This document shows positions 15,929-23,983 of a stretch of 28,617 nt of DNA, one piece after another. Position numbers and translations under genes: made by a program. The notes under the pieces are model-generated. The model was given only the letters and a program-made list of their open reading frames with translations, ran no database searches and was not told the DNA's origin. The stretch's first letter is position 1. Each line of letters opens with the position of its first letter. Source of the stretch: an uncultured Lachnospiraceae bacterium (lineage in GTDB: Bacteria; Bacillota_A; Clostridia; Lachnospirales; Lachnospiraceae); assembly GCA_910585655.1 (NCBI GenBank), contig CAJUFW010000007.1, positions 15,565 to 44,181 of the forward strand, given 5' to 3'.

Positions 15929-16999
15929 TTATTCGTTTTGTTGTGAAAGAAGAATACGAAACGCCTGCGTACGGTATTCGATCGGAGTCATACCGGTTTC
16001 CCGTGCAAATAGGGTATAAAAATGATAGCGGTTTTGGTATCCGATTTTTTCGATGATTTTCCCGACAGGAAGATTGGTTTCTGCAAGTAACTGTTTCGCT
16101 TTTGCCAACCGTTTTTTCTGGATATATTGAACAAGGGTAATACCAAAACGCTTTTTGACCAGCCGATTGTAGTAGGCTGTGTTAAAGTGGAGCTGTTCTT
16201 GTAAATAAGCGGGACTGGCTAGAGAGAGGTTTTGCTGAATCAGTTGGTCAATTTGCAGTAAAATTTGATCGTCGCGAGTGCTTTTGTCTAAAACATAGGC
16301 GGTTCCGTCTTCCTCAAGCAAATACAAAAAACGTTCGGTTAGACAGGATAAAATCTGCTGATAATTCCGTTCTTTTTGTTCCTGCTCAAGAAACATCTGA
16401 AAGAGAAGCTCCTTCTTTTTTTGCTGTTTGGCTAACGTACGGGAGGGGTAAATAAAAAAATGTTGTTCTTTTGTCTTTTTTCCGTGTAAAAGATGGGAAG
16501 CGAGCAGTGGTTCTTTGGCGAGAGAAAGGATGTGTTCTAACAATTCCTTTTGAAAGGCAAGATATAACACTTTCATATCTGTTTTGCCGTAGCGGTTCCA
16601 ATGGATACAGTTGGTATCCATCAGGATACAATCTCCCTGCGACAAAGTGATGATCTGATCGCCGATACCATAACCATAGGTTCCCTCTAACACATACGTA
16701 CATTCATAGAATTCGTGGCGATGGATCTCGCCGTGTTCCGGCTGATTGAAAAAATAAGAGGAAAAGGCTTCATAATGCTTGAAAGGAGGGACGTATCCGG
16801 TTCCGATATAATATCCAAGGCTCCCTTCCTTTCCCTGTATAAACAGTTTGACAGGCTCCTGGAGCTGGTAATGAATGATGCCGTCCTGCATATAAAACGT
16901 AGGCTTGGTGTAATGAGGAGAAACTGCAGATGGCTCCTGAAAATTTTGTAGGGTGCGATGGATGTGCTGGTTGATAAAATCGATAAAATCTGTATTCAT
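15929..16999 (-). CDS. AraC family regulator with cupin sensor domain
   Basis: This 356-residue regulator has an N-terminal AraC-ligand cupin, visible as HEFYECTYVLEGTYGYGIGD and LSQGDCILMDTNCIHWNRY. A C-terminal AraC-type double helix-turn-helix follows, with LPVGKIIEKIGYQNRYHFYTLF and the closing GMTPIEYRTQ. The ATG at 16999 is chosen because AAGGAG lies eight bases upstream on the minus strand; a longer version from 17041 has no such site. It is transcribed away from the second sugar-binding protein, with 285 bases between. Divergent regulators of this kind usually control their neighbour in response to a sugar bound by the cupin, which makes regulation of the binding protein and the GH2 enzyme likely (inference). 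Confidence 0.92.
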   Translation of the reverse strand: MNTDFIDFINQHIHRTLQNFQEPSAVSPHYTKPTFYMQDGIIHYQLQEPVKLFIQGKEGSLGYYIGTGYVPPFKHYEAFSSYFFNQPEHGEIHRHEFYECTYVLEGTYGYGIGDQIITLSQGDCILMDTNCIHWNRYGKTDMKVLYLAFQKELLEHILSLAKEPLLASHLLHGKKTKEQHFFIYPSRTLAKQQKKKELLFQMFLEQEQKERNYQQILSCLTERFLYLLEEDGTAYVLDKSTRDDQILLQIDQLIQQNLSLASPAYLQEQLHFNTAYYNRLVKKRFGITLVQYIQKKRLAKAKQLLAETNLPVGKIIEKIGYQNRYHFYTLFARETGMTPIEYRTQAFRILLSQQNE

Positions 17000-17032
17000 C
17001 CTGCTGGCTCCTTTTGGCTCGGTCTTTTCTAT

Positions 17033-17061
17033 ATCATACATAAAATCTGCAAAAAAGTAAA
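17033..17061 (-). promoter_or_regulatory. Putative promoter of the cupin AraC gene
   Basis: On the minus strand TTTACT (17056-17061) and TATGAT (17033-17038) are separated by 17 bases and lie about 35 bases before the chosen start codon. The match is moderate. Confidence 0.4.
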
Positions 17062-17067
17062 TTCACG

Positions 17068-17106
17068 GATTCCGATTAGGACAGATAAAAAGTTACCGAT
17101 TCCGAT
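17068..17106. promoter_or_regulatory. GATTCCGAT direct repeats, candidate operator
   Basis: GATTCCGAT occurs at 17068-17076 and 17098-17106, exactly 30 bases apart, about three helical turns. A partial third copy (TCCGATTGCGAT) lies near 17147. The pair sits between the two predicted divergent promoters, a usual position for AraC sites. The function is inferred. Confidence 0.4.
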
Positions 17107-17159
17107 AATAGAAGATCATTTTTCGACACAGGTTCTTTCCTTTTTATCCGATTGCGATA

Positions 17160-17188
17160 TTGTTCGGGCAAGTCTTTCTTGTTAGAAT
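17160..17188 (+). promoter_or_regulatory. Putative promoter of the second sugar-binding protein
   Basis: TTGTTC (17160-17165) and TAGAAT (17183-17188) are separated by 17 bases, leaving a leader of about 90 nt. The -35 is poor, as expected for a promoter that needs an activator. Confidence 0.45.
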
Positions 17189-17284
17189 AGGAACAGCACT
17201 AATGATTGTTAGCTGCATACAAGAAAAAGGCGGTTAGGCCGACTGTCTTTGGCAAACGCAGGAAGATAGAAAGGAGTTCACAAA

Positions 17285-18937
17285 ATGAAAAAGAGAATGA
17301 TAGCGTGTGGTTTGGCGCTAATGCTTTTCCTGTCTTTGGCAGCATGTGAAAAGAAAACAGCAAAACCTGATCAAAAAGATACAGCAAAGACAAGCCAGGA
17401 AGGTGGCGGACAGGAGGAAGAAGCAAAAGACGAATGGGCATGGCCTTTGGCGGAACAGGAAGAACTCTCTATTTGGACGTATTTCGCCAATACGATGGCG
17501 CAGGATCCAAACGAATTAAAAGGTGTGCAGGAGATTGAAAAAAATACCAACGTACATGTCAACTGGATCCTTTCGGATGACAGTGAAAAGTTTGGTTTGA
17601 TGTTGGCTTCCGGGGAGTATCCGGATGTGATCAGGAACTTTGCCGGCAGCTATGTGGGAGGACTGGTACAAGGAGAACAGGACGGTGTGATTCGGGATTT
17701 GACTGAGGATATCCCACGTTATATGCCAAGCTACCAGTCTTTATTGGATACTTATGAAGTATTTCAAAAAGACTCCACGACCGACGACGGACGGCTGCTG
17801 GCGCTTTATGAAATTTCTACGGAAAACGGCGTAGTAAAAGGAGAGCCAAGCTGGGGAGGGCTGGTCGTTCGCAGAGACTGGTTGAATGAGGTAGGCTTAG
17901 AGGTTCCGGAAACGATAGAGGAATGGCACACGGCGTTGACTGCTTTTAAAGAAAAGCTGGGACATGGTGGTGCTTTGTATGTAGGACCGTATTGCTATTC
18001 TGTTTATGGAGATTTTCTGACGGCATATGGAGTAACAAGCGCTTTTTACAAGGATAACGAAACTGTAAAGTATGGACCGATTGAAGAGGGATATCGGCAG
18101 TTTTTAACGACGATGCACCAGTGGTATACAGAAGGGTTGATTGATCCGGACTTTGTAAGTGGAGCCGCCTGGGAGGCGATGCAGCTTCCGGCAGAGAAGA
18201 TTGCAACCGGACAGGTAGGTGTATGTACAGAGCTGTATTACTCTACGGCTACGACCTTTAAAGATCAGGGTTATACGGAGGAAGAGGATTTTTATCTTCA
18301 GGCATGTCCGATTCCGGTGCTGACAAAGGGAGATACTCCGCAGCTTCAATTTGAAATGAGCAGTATTACAAAGGATAATTTTGCCGTATCAACAGCGGTA
18401 GATGACAGCCGGATAGAACTGGTACTGCGTTATATGGACTACTGGTATACCGAGGAAGCTTGCTTCCTGTCCAGCCTGGGGATAGAAGGTGAAAGCTATC
18501 TTGACAATGGAGACGGAACCTATTCTGCTGGTCCGGCTCTTTATGAACTGGTGGAAAACGGAACCTATCCGACGTTATTGAGCGCGTTAAACAGCGCATA
18601 TAGTATGGCTTCCGCCGGGTTTGGATATTACAACTATGCGTTTACCGTGCCGACCTATGACAATCCTTCTACCTTAGAATCTTATGATATTTGGGATACA
18701 AAAGGACATGATCGGATTCTTCCGGAAAAAATGACAATGACGCCGGAGGACGCCGTTACCTACAGTAGTCGGATTACGGATATTTCTACGTTGGTACAGG
18801 AAAATACGCAGAAATTTATTTTAGGAGCCAGGGATCTTTCCGAATTCGATGCTTATGTAGAAGATGTTAAGGCTTTAAATATCGAAGACCTGATCCAATT
18901 CCAGCAGGCGGCTTATGATCGGTATAAAAACCGATAA
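17285..18937 (+). CDS. Second LplA-like sugar-binding lipoprotein
   Basis: This 550-residue family 1 solute-binding protein has a short lipoprotein signal peptide ending in LSLAAC, with Cys21 lipidated. It is a paralogue of the 7002-8690 protein: both share the first-strand region (LSIWTYFAN here), the DPNEL and TNVHVNW stretch, LMLASGEYPDV, and a C-terminus with IQFQQAAYDRYKNR. A charged Lys/Asp/Glu-rich linker follows the lipidation site. AAAGGAG precedes the ATG. It should bind an extracellular saccharide. No CUT1 permease or ATPase lies near. The following GH2 gene begins 88 bases after the stop, with a hairpin in between. Confidence 0.92.
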   Translation: MKKRMIACGLALMLFLSLAACEKKTAKPDQKDTAKTSQEGGGQEEEAKDEWAWPLAEQEELSIWTYFANTMAQDPNELKGVQEIEKNTNVHVNWILSDDSEKFGLMLASGEYPDVIRNFAGSYVGGLVQGEQDGVIRDLTEDIPRYMPSYQSLLDTYEVFQKDSTTDDGRLLALYEISTENGVVKGEPSWGGLVVRRDWLNEVGLEVPETIEEWHTALTAFKEKLGHGGALYVGPYCYSVYGDFLTAYGVTSAFYKDNETVKYGPIEEGYRQFLTTMHQWYTEGLIDPDFVSGAAWEAMQLPAEKIATGQVGVCTELYYSTATTFKDQGYTEEEDFYLQACPIPVLTKGDTPQLQFEMSSITKDNFAVSTAVDDSRIELVLRYMDYWYTEEACFLSSLGIEGESYLDNGDGTYSAGPALYELVENGTYPTLLSALNSAYSMASAGFGYYNYAFTVPTYDNPSTLESYDIWDTKGHDRILPEKMTMTPEDAVTYSSRITDISTLVQENTQKFILGARDLSEFDAYVEDVKALNIEDLIQFQQAAYDRYKNR

Positions 18938-18957
18938 AACAGACAAGCAAACAAGCA

Positions 18958-18975
18958 GGCGAGCGTAAGCTCGCC
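18958..18975 (+). terminator. Intercistronic hairpin, possible weak terminator
   Basis: A perfect 7-bp GC-rich stem GGCGAGC/GCTCGCC closes a GTAA tetraloop (18965-18968). TTGTTGT follows in place of a clean U-run. An outer ACAA/TTGT pairing is possible. It may lower expression of the GH2 gene relative to the binding protein, or protect the upstream mRNA. Confidence 0.5.
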
Positions 18976-19025
18976 TTGTTGTAATAGATTCACATAAAGT
19001 AAAAAAGAAAGGATGGGAAAAGACT

Positions 19026-21560
19026 ATGAAACGAGAACTTTTCAACACTGGTTGGAGTATTCAGCCGGTAACGGGCGTTTTTAACTTTACACCGCCGGAC
19101 GGTCAGGAAGTAACGCTGCCGCATGACGCGATGATTGGCAAAGAGCGAAGCGCCGACGTCCCGCAGAACTCAAAAAGCGGGTATTTTCCGGGAGGAAGCT
19201 GTGAATATACCAAAAAGCTGTTTCTTTCAGAGGAGGAACGGGAAAAGCGGCTGACTTTGGAATTGGAAGGATGCTATAACAATACGATGGTCTTTGTAAA
19301 CGGTCAGTTGGCAGGGCAATGCCCGTATGGATATTCTAATTTTTATGTTTCCTTAAATCCTTATGTAGTTTATGGGGCAGAAAACGAGATCAAAGTAGTT
19401 GCCCGAAGCGGTGAGGACAGTCGTTGGTATTCCGGGATGGGGCTGTACCGTGACGTTCGCCTGTTAGTGGGGAATCCGATTCACGTCGCTATCGACGGGC
19501 TGCGTGTGACGACGCTTAGTCTGGAAAGGGAATCGTTCTCTTCGGATCAGAAGCAGGTGACAAGAGCGAAACTTTCCGTAGAAGTGGAAGTGGAAAATGA
19601 AGGAATTTCCAGCCAAACCGTAGCGGTTTTGGCAGAGGTGTATGCTCCGTCCGGTGAACTGGCGGCATCCGATTGTGTTCCGCTAGGGGTACTGGGAGGG
19701 GAAAGCAGCCGTGTGACGCTGCCGTTTTATATCGAGGAGCCACAGCTCTGGAATGTAGATACGCCGCAGCTTTATACCTGTCGTATCCGGCTTTATCCAA
19801 AGCAGGATCGGGATATGGCGACAGCAAAAGCAATTCGGCAGGAACATCTGTTAGACGAAGAAATAACGGAATTTGGTATCCGCTTTTTGGAGTTAGATCC
19901 TTTCCATGGGCTGCGGATCAACGGGGAGACTGTGAAGCTGCGGGGAGCCTGTATCCATCATGACAATGGAGTGATTGGGGCGGCGACCATTCAGCGTGCG
20001 GAGGAACGCCGGGTTTCGATTTTAAAAGAGGCTGGCTTTAATGCGATCCGCAGCGCACACCATCCGGCAGGAAAGGCGCTTCTTTCGGCATGTGATCGTC
20101 TGGGAATGCTGGTGATGGACGAGACGTTTGATATGTGGACAGAACAGAAAAATCCGTATGATTATGGTCTTCATTTTCCGGTTTGGTGGGAACAGGACGT
20201 CGAGCAGATGGTGAAAAAGGATTATAACCATCCGTCCGTGATACTTTATTCGATTGGCAATGAAATTCCGGATCCCAGGACACTTGGCGGAAATCAGTGG
20301 GGCAGACGGATTGCGGAAACGATCAAAAAGCTGGATAGCAGCCGTTTTACAATCAATTCCATCAACGGAGCATTATTGGTGATAGAACAATTTCAGAAGC
20401 TGATGCGGCAGACATCCGTCAACGCCTCCAAACCAGAGGAAACGGAAGAAACCAGTCTGGAATTAAATTCTATGCTGTCTGAGCGGGAAAAGAAAGGAAA
20501 CAGCAACCCGATGGCTGTGCTGACCCAAGGGGAAGGCATGGGAATAGCTTTAGAGGAACCGGCTGCAGCGGTAGATGTGGCAGGCTATAACTATATGACC
20601 CACCGTCTGGTACAGGATCACGAACAACATCCAACGAGAATATTATGCGGCAGCGAAACTTTTTCCCGTGATTTGGCAGAAAACTGGGCTTTGGTAGAAG
20701 AACATCCGTATATACTCGGTGATTTTTGCTGGACGGGCTGGGACTATCTGGGAGAAGCCGGAATTGGGAAGGTGATCTATCCGGAAAAACCGGAAGCGGT
20801 TAAGGGTGTGTATTCGTCCTATCCATGGATGATTGCAAACTGCGGAGATATTGATATTTTAGGGAATCGCCGTCCGATTTCTTATTATAAAGAGCTGGTT
20901 TGGGGTTTGCGAAAGGAGCCATATATTGCCGTACTACGTCCGGAGCATTATGGAAAAATTCCTACCGTTAGCCCATGGAGTTGGAGCGATTCTTTGTGTA
21001 GCTGGAGCTTTGAAGCGTATAATGGAAAGCCGGTACAGGTAGAGGTCTATGCGGCAGGAGAGGAAGCAGAGCTGTTTTTAAACGGCGTTTCCATAGGAAA
21101 AAAGCCAATCGGCGAGAGACTGCCGTTTTTAGCAGAATTTGAACTGACCTATGCTCCTGGAACGTTGACCGCCGTTTCCTATGAAAAGGGAGAAGTGATC
21201 GGAGAGTTTACGCTTCATTCGGCAGAGGGTTCCGTCTTGTTGTCTGTAAAGCCGGACCGTACCAAAATCAAGGCAGATACTACCGATTTGGCTTATTTGG
21301 ATATTACCTTAGAGGACGCGGACGGAAATCTCTATAGCAGCCAGGATCGGATGGTGAAGGTGACAGTCGAGGGAGCCGGGCATTTACAGGGCTTAGGAAG
21401 CCGCGAGCCATGTACAGAGGAAGCTTTTACAGGAACGTCACATACGACCTATGACGGAAAAGCATTGGCAGTTATCCGTCCGGATACGGCAGGAACGATT
21501 ACGGTGACGGTCGAAGCAGAAGGCATAGAACGCCAGGTAATTTCCATCGAAGCGGAATAA
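19026..21560 (+). CDS. GH2 beta-galactosidase-like glycosidase with DUF4982 and Ig-like domains
   Basis: This 844-residue enzyme has the family GH2 order: jelly-roll sugar-binding domain (about 1-150), Ig-like sandwich (about 155-285), TIM barrel (about 290-600), a DUF4982-type domain with WSWSDSLCSWSFEAYNGKPV, and an invasin/Big-like C-terminal domain. Barrel motifs are AGFNAIRSAHHP and MDETFDMW. Glu413 in YSIGNEIP is the likely acid/base, and Glu544 in LCGSETF is the likely nucleophile. No signal peptide is seen, so it should act in the cytoplasm. Beta-galactosidase is the commonest activity of this architecture, but beta-glucuronidase or mannosidase relatives exist. It belongs to the same group as the preceding binding protein. 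AAAGGATGG precedes the ATG, and a strong terminator follows the stop. Confidence 0.92.
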   Translation: MKRELFNTGWSIQPVTGVFNFTPPDGQEVTLPHDAMIGKERSADVPQNSKSGYFPGGSCEYTKKLFLSEEEREKRLTLELEGCYNNTMVFVNGQLAGQCPYGYSNFYVSLNPYVVYGAENEIKVVARSGEDSRWYSGMGLYRDVRLLVGNPIHVAIDGLRVTTLSLERESFSSDQKQVTRAKLSVEVEVENEGISSQTVAVLAEVYAPSGELAASDCVPLGVLGGESSRVTLPFYIEEPQLWNVDTPQLYTCRIRLYPKQDRDMATAKAIRQEHLLDEEITEFGIRFLELDPFHGLRINGETVKLRGACIHHDNGVIGAATIQRAEERRVSILKEAGFNAIRSAHHPAGKALLSACDRLGMLVMDETFDMWTEQKNPYDYGLHFPVWWEQDVEQMVKKDYNHPSVILYSIGNEIPDPRTLGGNQWGRRIAETIKKLDSSRFTINSINGALLVIEQFQKLMRQTSVNASKPEETEETSLELNSMLSEREKKGNSNPMAVLTQGEGMGIALEEPAAAVDVAGYNYMTHRLVQDHEQHPTRILCGSETFSRDLAENWALVEEHPYILGDFCWTGWDYLGEAGIGKVIYPEKPEAVKGVYSSYPWMIANCGDIDILGNRRPISYYKELVWGLRKEPYIAVLRPEHYGKIPTVSPWSWSDSLCSWSFEAYNGKPVQVEVYAAGEEAELFLNGVSIGKKPIGERLPFLAEFELTYAPGTLTAVSYEKGEVIGEFTLHSAEGSVLLSVKPDRTKIKADTTDLAYLDITLEDADGNLYSSQDRMVKVTVEGAGHLQGLGSREPCTEEAFTGTSHTTYDGKALAVIRPDTAGTITVTVEAEGIERQVISIEAE

Positions 21561-21604
21561 AGAAAGTGTAAAAGAAAACGAACCGGGCAGGAAAAGAAAG
21601 AGAG

Positions 21605-21652
21605 GCAGGAAGCAGCTAAGAAAGGGGAAAGTTAGGCTGCTTCCTGCTTTTT
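21605..21652 (+). terminator. Rho-independent terminator after the GH2 gene
   Basis: GCAGGAAGCAGCTAA (21605-21619) pairs with TTAGGCTGCTTCCTGC (21632-21647), perfect except for one bulged G, and TTTTT follows (21648-21652). This is a textbook terminator and ends the second sugar-use operon. Confidence 0.92.
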
Positions 21653-21718
21653 GTATCATTGGAAAGTTCAGGGCTGCATAGAAAGGTTTGCCGTTTTATG
21701 GCGGTAAAAAACTGCTAC

Positions 21719-21748
21719 TTGACAGATACTAGGAAAACGTTAGATAAT
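21719..21748 (+). promoter_or_regulatory. Promoter upstream of the EKGI-repeat ORF
   Basis: A perfect TTGACA (21719-21724) and GATAAT (21743-21748) are separated by 18 bases, about 40 bases before the ATG at 21790. It probably also serves the glycosylasparaginase downstream. Confidence 0.6.
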
Positions 21749-21789
21749 AAAGAGAAGAAACGAGAGTCTTTTGACAGGAGGACAAAAAG

Positions 21790-22032
21790 ATGAGTATTGT
21801 AGAAGCGTTTTCCTACGAAGAAGATATCCGAGAAGCCGGCATGGAGGAGGGCTTGCAAAAAGGGATAGAGAAAGGGATAGAGAAGGGGATAGAAAAAGGG
21901 ATGGAGAAAGGGATTGTAGGTTCTATAAAACTGCTGGGATAGATAGGACTGGAATCTTCTTTGATTAAGAAAAAAATCATAGAGCAATATAGCTTGACAG
22001 AGGAAGAAGCGGCTCACTATATGAAATTATAA
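21790..22032 (+). pseudogene. Amber-interrupted small ORF with EKGI repeats, Rpn-like tail
   Basis: From ATG 21790 an 80-codon frame runs to TAA at 22030, broken only by TAG at codon 51 (21940-21942). The first part has MSIVEAFSYEEDIREAGMEE, then four to five copies of the E-K-G-I unit. After the stop, in frame, comes a short helical end with LIKKKIIEQYSLTEEEAAHY. Such charged repeats and ends are typical of the C-terminal tails of Rpn-family (PD-(D/E)XK) nucleases, but the nuclease domain is absent. An AGGAGG stands eight bases before the ATG, and a promoter precedes it, so a translated 50-residue peptide is possible. TAG is used as a stop in other genes here, so readthrough by recoding is unlikely. 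Decayed gene is the best call. Confidence 0.6.
21859..21915 (+). repeat. Tandem 12-bp repeat (AAAGGGATAGAG)
   Basis: Four full units and a partial fifth follow one another in frame inside the EKGI ORF. The first two are identical, and the rest differ at one or two bases. Each encodes K-G-I-E or a close variant, so the number of units can vary without a frameshift. Confidence 0.85.
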
Positions 22033-22058
22033 CCAGAAGAGGTAAAGGAGGAACTACT

Positions 22059-23006
22059 ATGTGGGGAATGATTGCCACCTGGAGAATGGCGCGCGAGGGG
22101 GTAGGCGAGGGCTGTACCTTATTAAAGAACGGAGAACATGCAGGAGACGCGATAGAAAGAGCGATCCGGAAGGTAGAGGATGCTCCGTATTATCAGTCGG
22201 TAGGCTATGGCGGTCTGCCAAATGAGGAATCAGAGGTAGAACTGGACGCGGCTTATATGGATGGAGATACCTTATCCGTAGGAGCGGTAGCAGCAATTCG
22301 GGATTACGCCAATCCGGTGTCGATTGCCAAGCGGCTGAGTGAGGAAAAAGTAAATATTGTGCTGGTAGCAGAGGGAGCAGAAAAGTTTGCTCATAAGGAA
22401 GGCTTTGAGCGGAAAAATATGCTGACCGATCAGGCAAAGGTCAAATATCAGAAACGAGTGCAGGAATTAGGAGCAGATCTGGCACCGTATTCCGGTCATG
22501 ATACGGTAGGGATGGTTTGTCTGGACAGCAAAGGAACGATGACCTCAGCCACTTCTACCAGCGGTTTGTTTATGAAACGGAAAGGTCGGGTCGGAGACTC
22601 TCCGCTTGTAGGTTCCGGATTTTATGTAGACAGTCAATGGGGCGGAGCAAGCGCAACCGGGCTGGGTGAAGATTTGATGAAGGGTTGTATTTCTTATGAG
22701 ATTGTAAGACTGATGAAGGAAGGGATGAGTCCGCAAGGGGCTTGTGAACGAGCCGTCAACCAGCTGGATCAGGAGTTGCGGAAGCGCCGGGGAGAAGCTG
22801 GCGATTTATCGGTCATTGCCATGAACCAAGAGGGAGAATGGGGGGCAGCGACCAACATCAAAGAATTTACGGTTGTGGTAGAGACGGAAACGGAAGAATT
22901 GGCTGTTTATCAGGTAATCCGCCAGCCGGACGGGCATTGCAGGCTGGAAAAAGCCACACAGGAATGGGTAGAAAACGAGGAAAGAAAAGAAATTGCTTCG
23001 GCATAA
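22059..23006 (+). CDS. N4-(beta-N-acetylglucosaminyl)-L-asparaginase (Ntn hydrolase)
   Basis: This 315-residue protein belongs to the glycosylasparaginase/isoaspartyl peptidase family. The self-cleavage site is GHDTVGM, with Asp148-Thr149; Thr149 becomes the N-terminal nucleophile of the beta subunit. The segment TSATSTSGLFMKRKGRVGDSP after it matches the conserved GGxxxKxxGRVGDSP region, and the gene ends with typical small-subunit strands. Such enzymes split GlcNAc-asparagine or act on isoaspartyl peptides and asparagine. No signal peptide is visible, so it is cytoplasmic. AAAGGAGG precedes the ATG. Its place after two glycosidase operons suggests glycopeptide use, but that is inference. 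It likely shares a transcript with the broken ORF upstream and CutC downstream. Confidence 0.9.
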   Translation: MWGMIATWRMAREGVGEGCTLLKNGEHAGDAIERAIRKVEDAPYYQSVGYGGLPNEESEVELDAAYMDGDTLSVGAVAAIRDYANPVSIAKRLSEEKVNIVLVAEGAEKFAHKEGFERKNMLTDQAKVKYQKRVQELGADLAPYSGHDTVGMVCLDSKGTMTSATSTSGLFMKRKGRVGDSPLVGSGFYVDSQWGGASATGLGEDLMKGCISYEIVRLMKEGMSPQGACERAVNQLDQELRKRRGEAGDLSVIAMNQEGEWGAATNIKEFTVVVETETEELAVYQVIRQPDGHCRLEKATQEWVENEERKEIASA

Positions 23007-23105
23007 AACGGGTTGTAGAAACGGAATACAAAGTATGACAATACAACAGTAGACAGTAGAGTGGAAATACAGCAATGGAACAGAAAAACAGAAGGAAAGT
23101 AGAAT

Positions 23106-23885
23106 ATGACGGAACAAGGAAACCATCAAAAAGAAACAAACATCGTAGAGGTCTGCTGCGGCAGCCTTTACGATGCCAGGCAGGCTGCGCTGGGTGGGGC
23201 AGATCGGATTGAATTAAACTCTGCTCTGGCTCTGGGTGGTCTTACGCCAACGGCAGCGACCTTGCGTCTGATAAAAGCACAATTACCAGATTTGCCTGTA
23301 ATGGCGATGGTACGACCACGCGGAGCCGGGTTTTGTTACTTAGAAGAGGAAATTTCGGTGATGGAGGAGGAGTGTCTGGAACTGTTACACAATGGGGCAG
23401 ACGGGATTGTATTTGGCTGCTTACAAGCAGATGCTTCTTTAGAGGCAGAGGCGACAAAACGGTTGGTAACGCTTATAAAAGAAGCAGAAAAAACGGCAGT
23501 ATTTCACCGTGCCTTTGACTGTGCGGCAAATCCTTTTACGATGATGGAGCAACTGATTTCACTTGGCGTAGATCGGGTATTGACCAGTGGGCAGAAAAAA
23601 ACGGCTCTGGAGGGTGCGGGGCTTCTTTCCGAACTGCAGCGGCAATACGGAACTGAAATAGAACTGGTAGCAGGAAGCGGCGTGCAGGCGGCAAATGTCG
23701 GCGCATTGATAGAAAAAACGGGGATTTCCCAGGTGCATAGTTCCTGTAAAGACTGGCTGACCGATCCGACGACGATACAAAACGGAGTATCTTATCAAAT
23801 AGCGTCTGGAGAGCGTGTATATCAATATGATGTTGTATCTGCCGAGATAGTACGGGAGCTGGTACGAATCGTACATAAAAGTTAA
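23106..23885 (+). CDS. cutC: CutC family protein
   Basis: This 259-residue TIM-barrel protein is a clear CutC: VEVCCGSLYDARQAALGGADRIELNSALALGGLTP at the start (quoted in parts: VEVCCGS, GADRIELN, LGGLTP), MAMVRPRGAGFCY, FHRAFDC and DRVLTSGQ. CutC was named for copper tolerance in Escherichia coli, but a direct role in copper handling is disputed and the true reaction is not settled. There is no copper transporter or regulator near. It follows the glycosylasparaginase by about 100 bases without an obvious terminator, and so may be cotranscribed. AAGGAAAG stands upstream of the ATG. Confidence 0.9.
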   Translation: MTEQGNHQKETNIVEVCCGSLYDARQAALGGADRIELNSALALGGLTPTAATLRLIKAQLPDLPVMAMVRPRGAGFCYLEEEISVMEEECLELLHNGADGIVFGCLQADASLEAEATKRLVTLIKEAEKTAVFHRAFDCAANPFTMMEQLISLGVDRVLTSGQKKTALEGAGLLSELQRQYGTEIELVAGSGVQAANVGALIEKTGISQVHSSCKDWLTDPTTIQNGVSYQIASGERVYQYDVVSAEIVRELVRIVHKS

Positions 23886-23983
23886 AAAAACGGGCATACT
23901 ATCCCCATATCAATTGGATCAGATGTTTCCGTCGGCTTGTCGTGCGCAAAAGCGGACTGGTCGGGAAACCGGAAGGGAGAGTT

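Noticed and set aside
21859..21915. Short regular repeats considered as a CRISPR array
   Set aside because: The units are 12 bp, directly adjacent without spacers and in frame with a peptide repeat.
21940..21942. Recoding of TAG as a sense codon
   Set aside because: Several normal genes here end at TAG at the expected family length (AtuA, the CoA-transferase, the CocE-like hydrolase, the GH106-like gene), so TAG is an ordinary stop.
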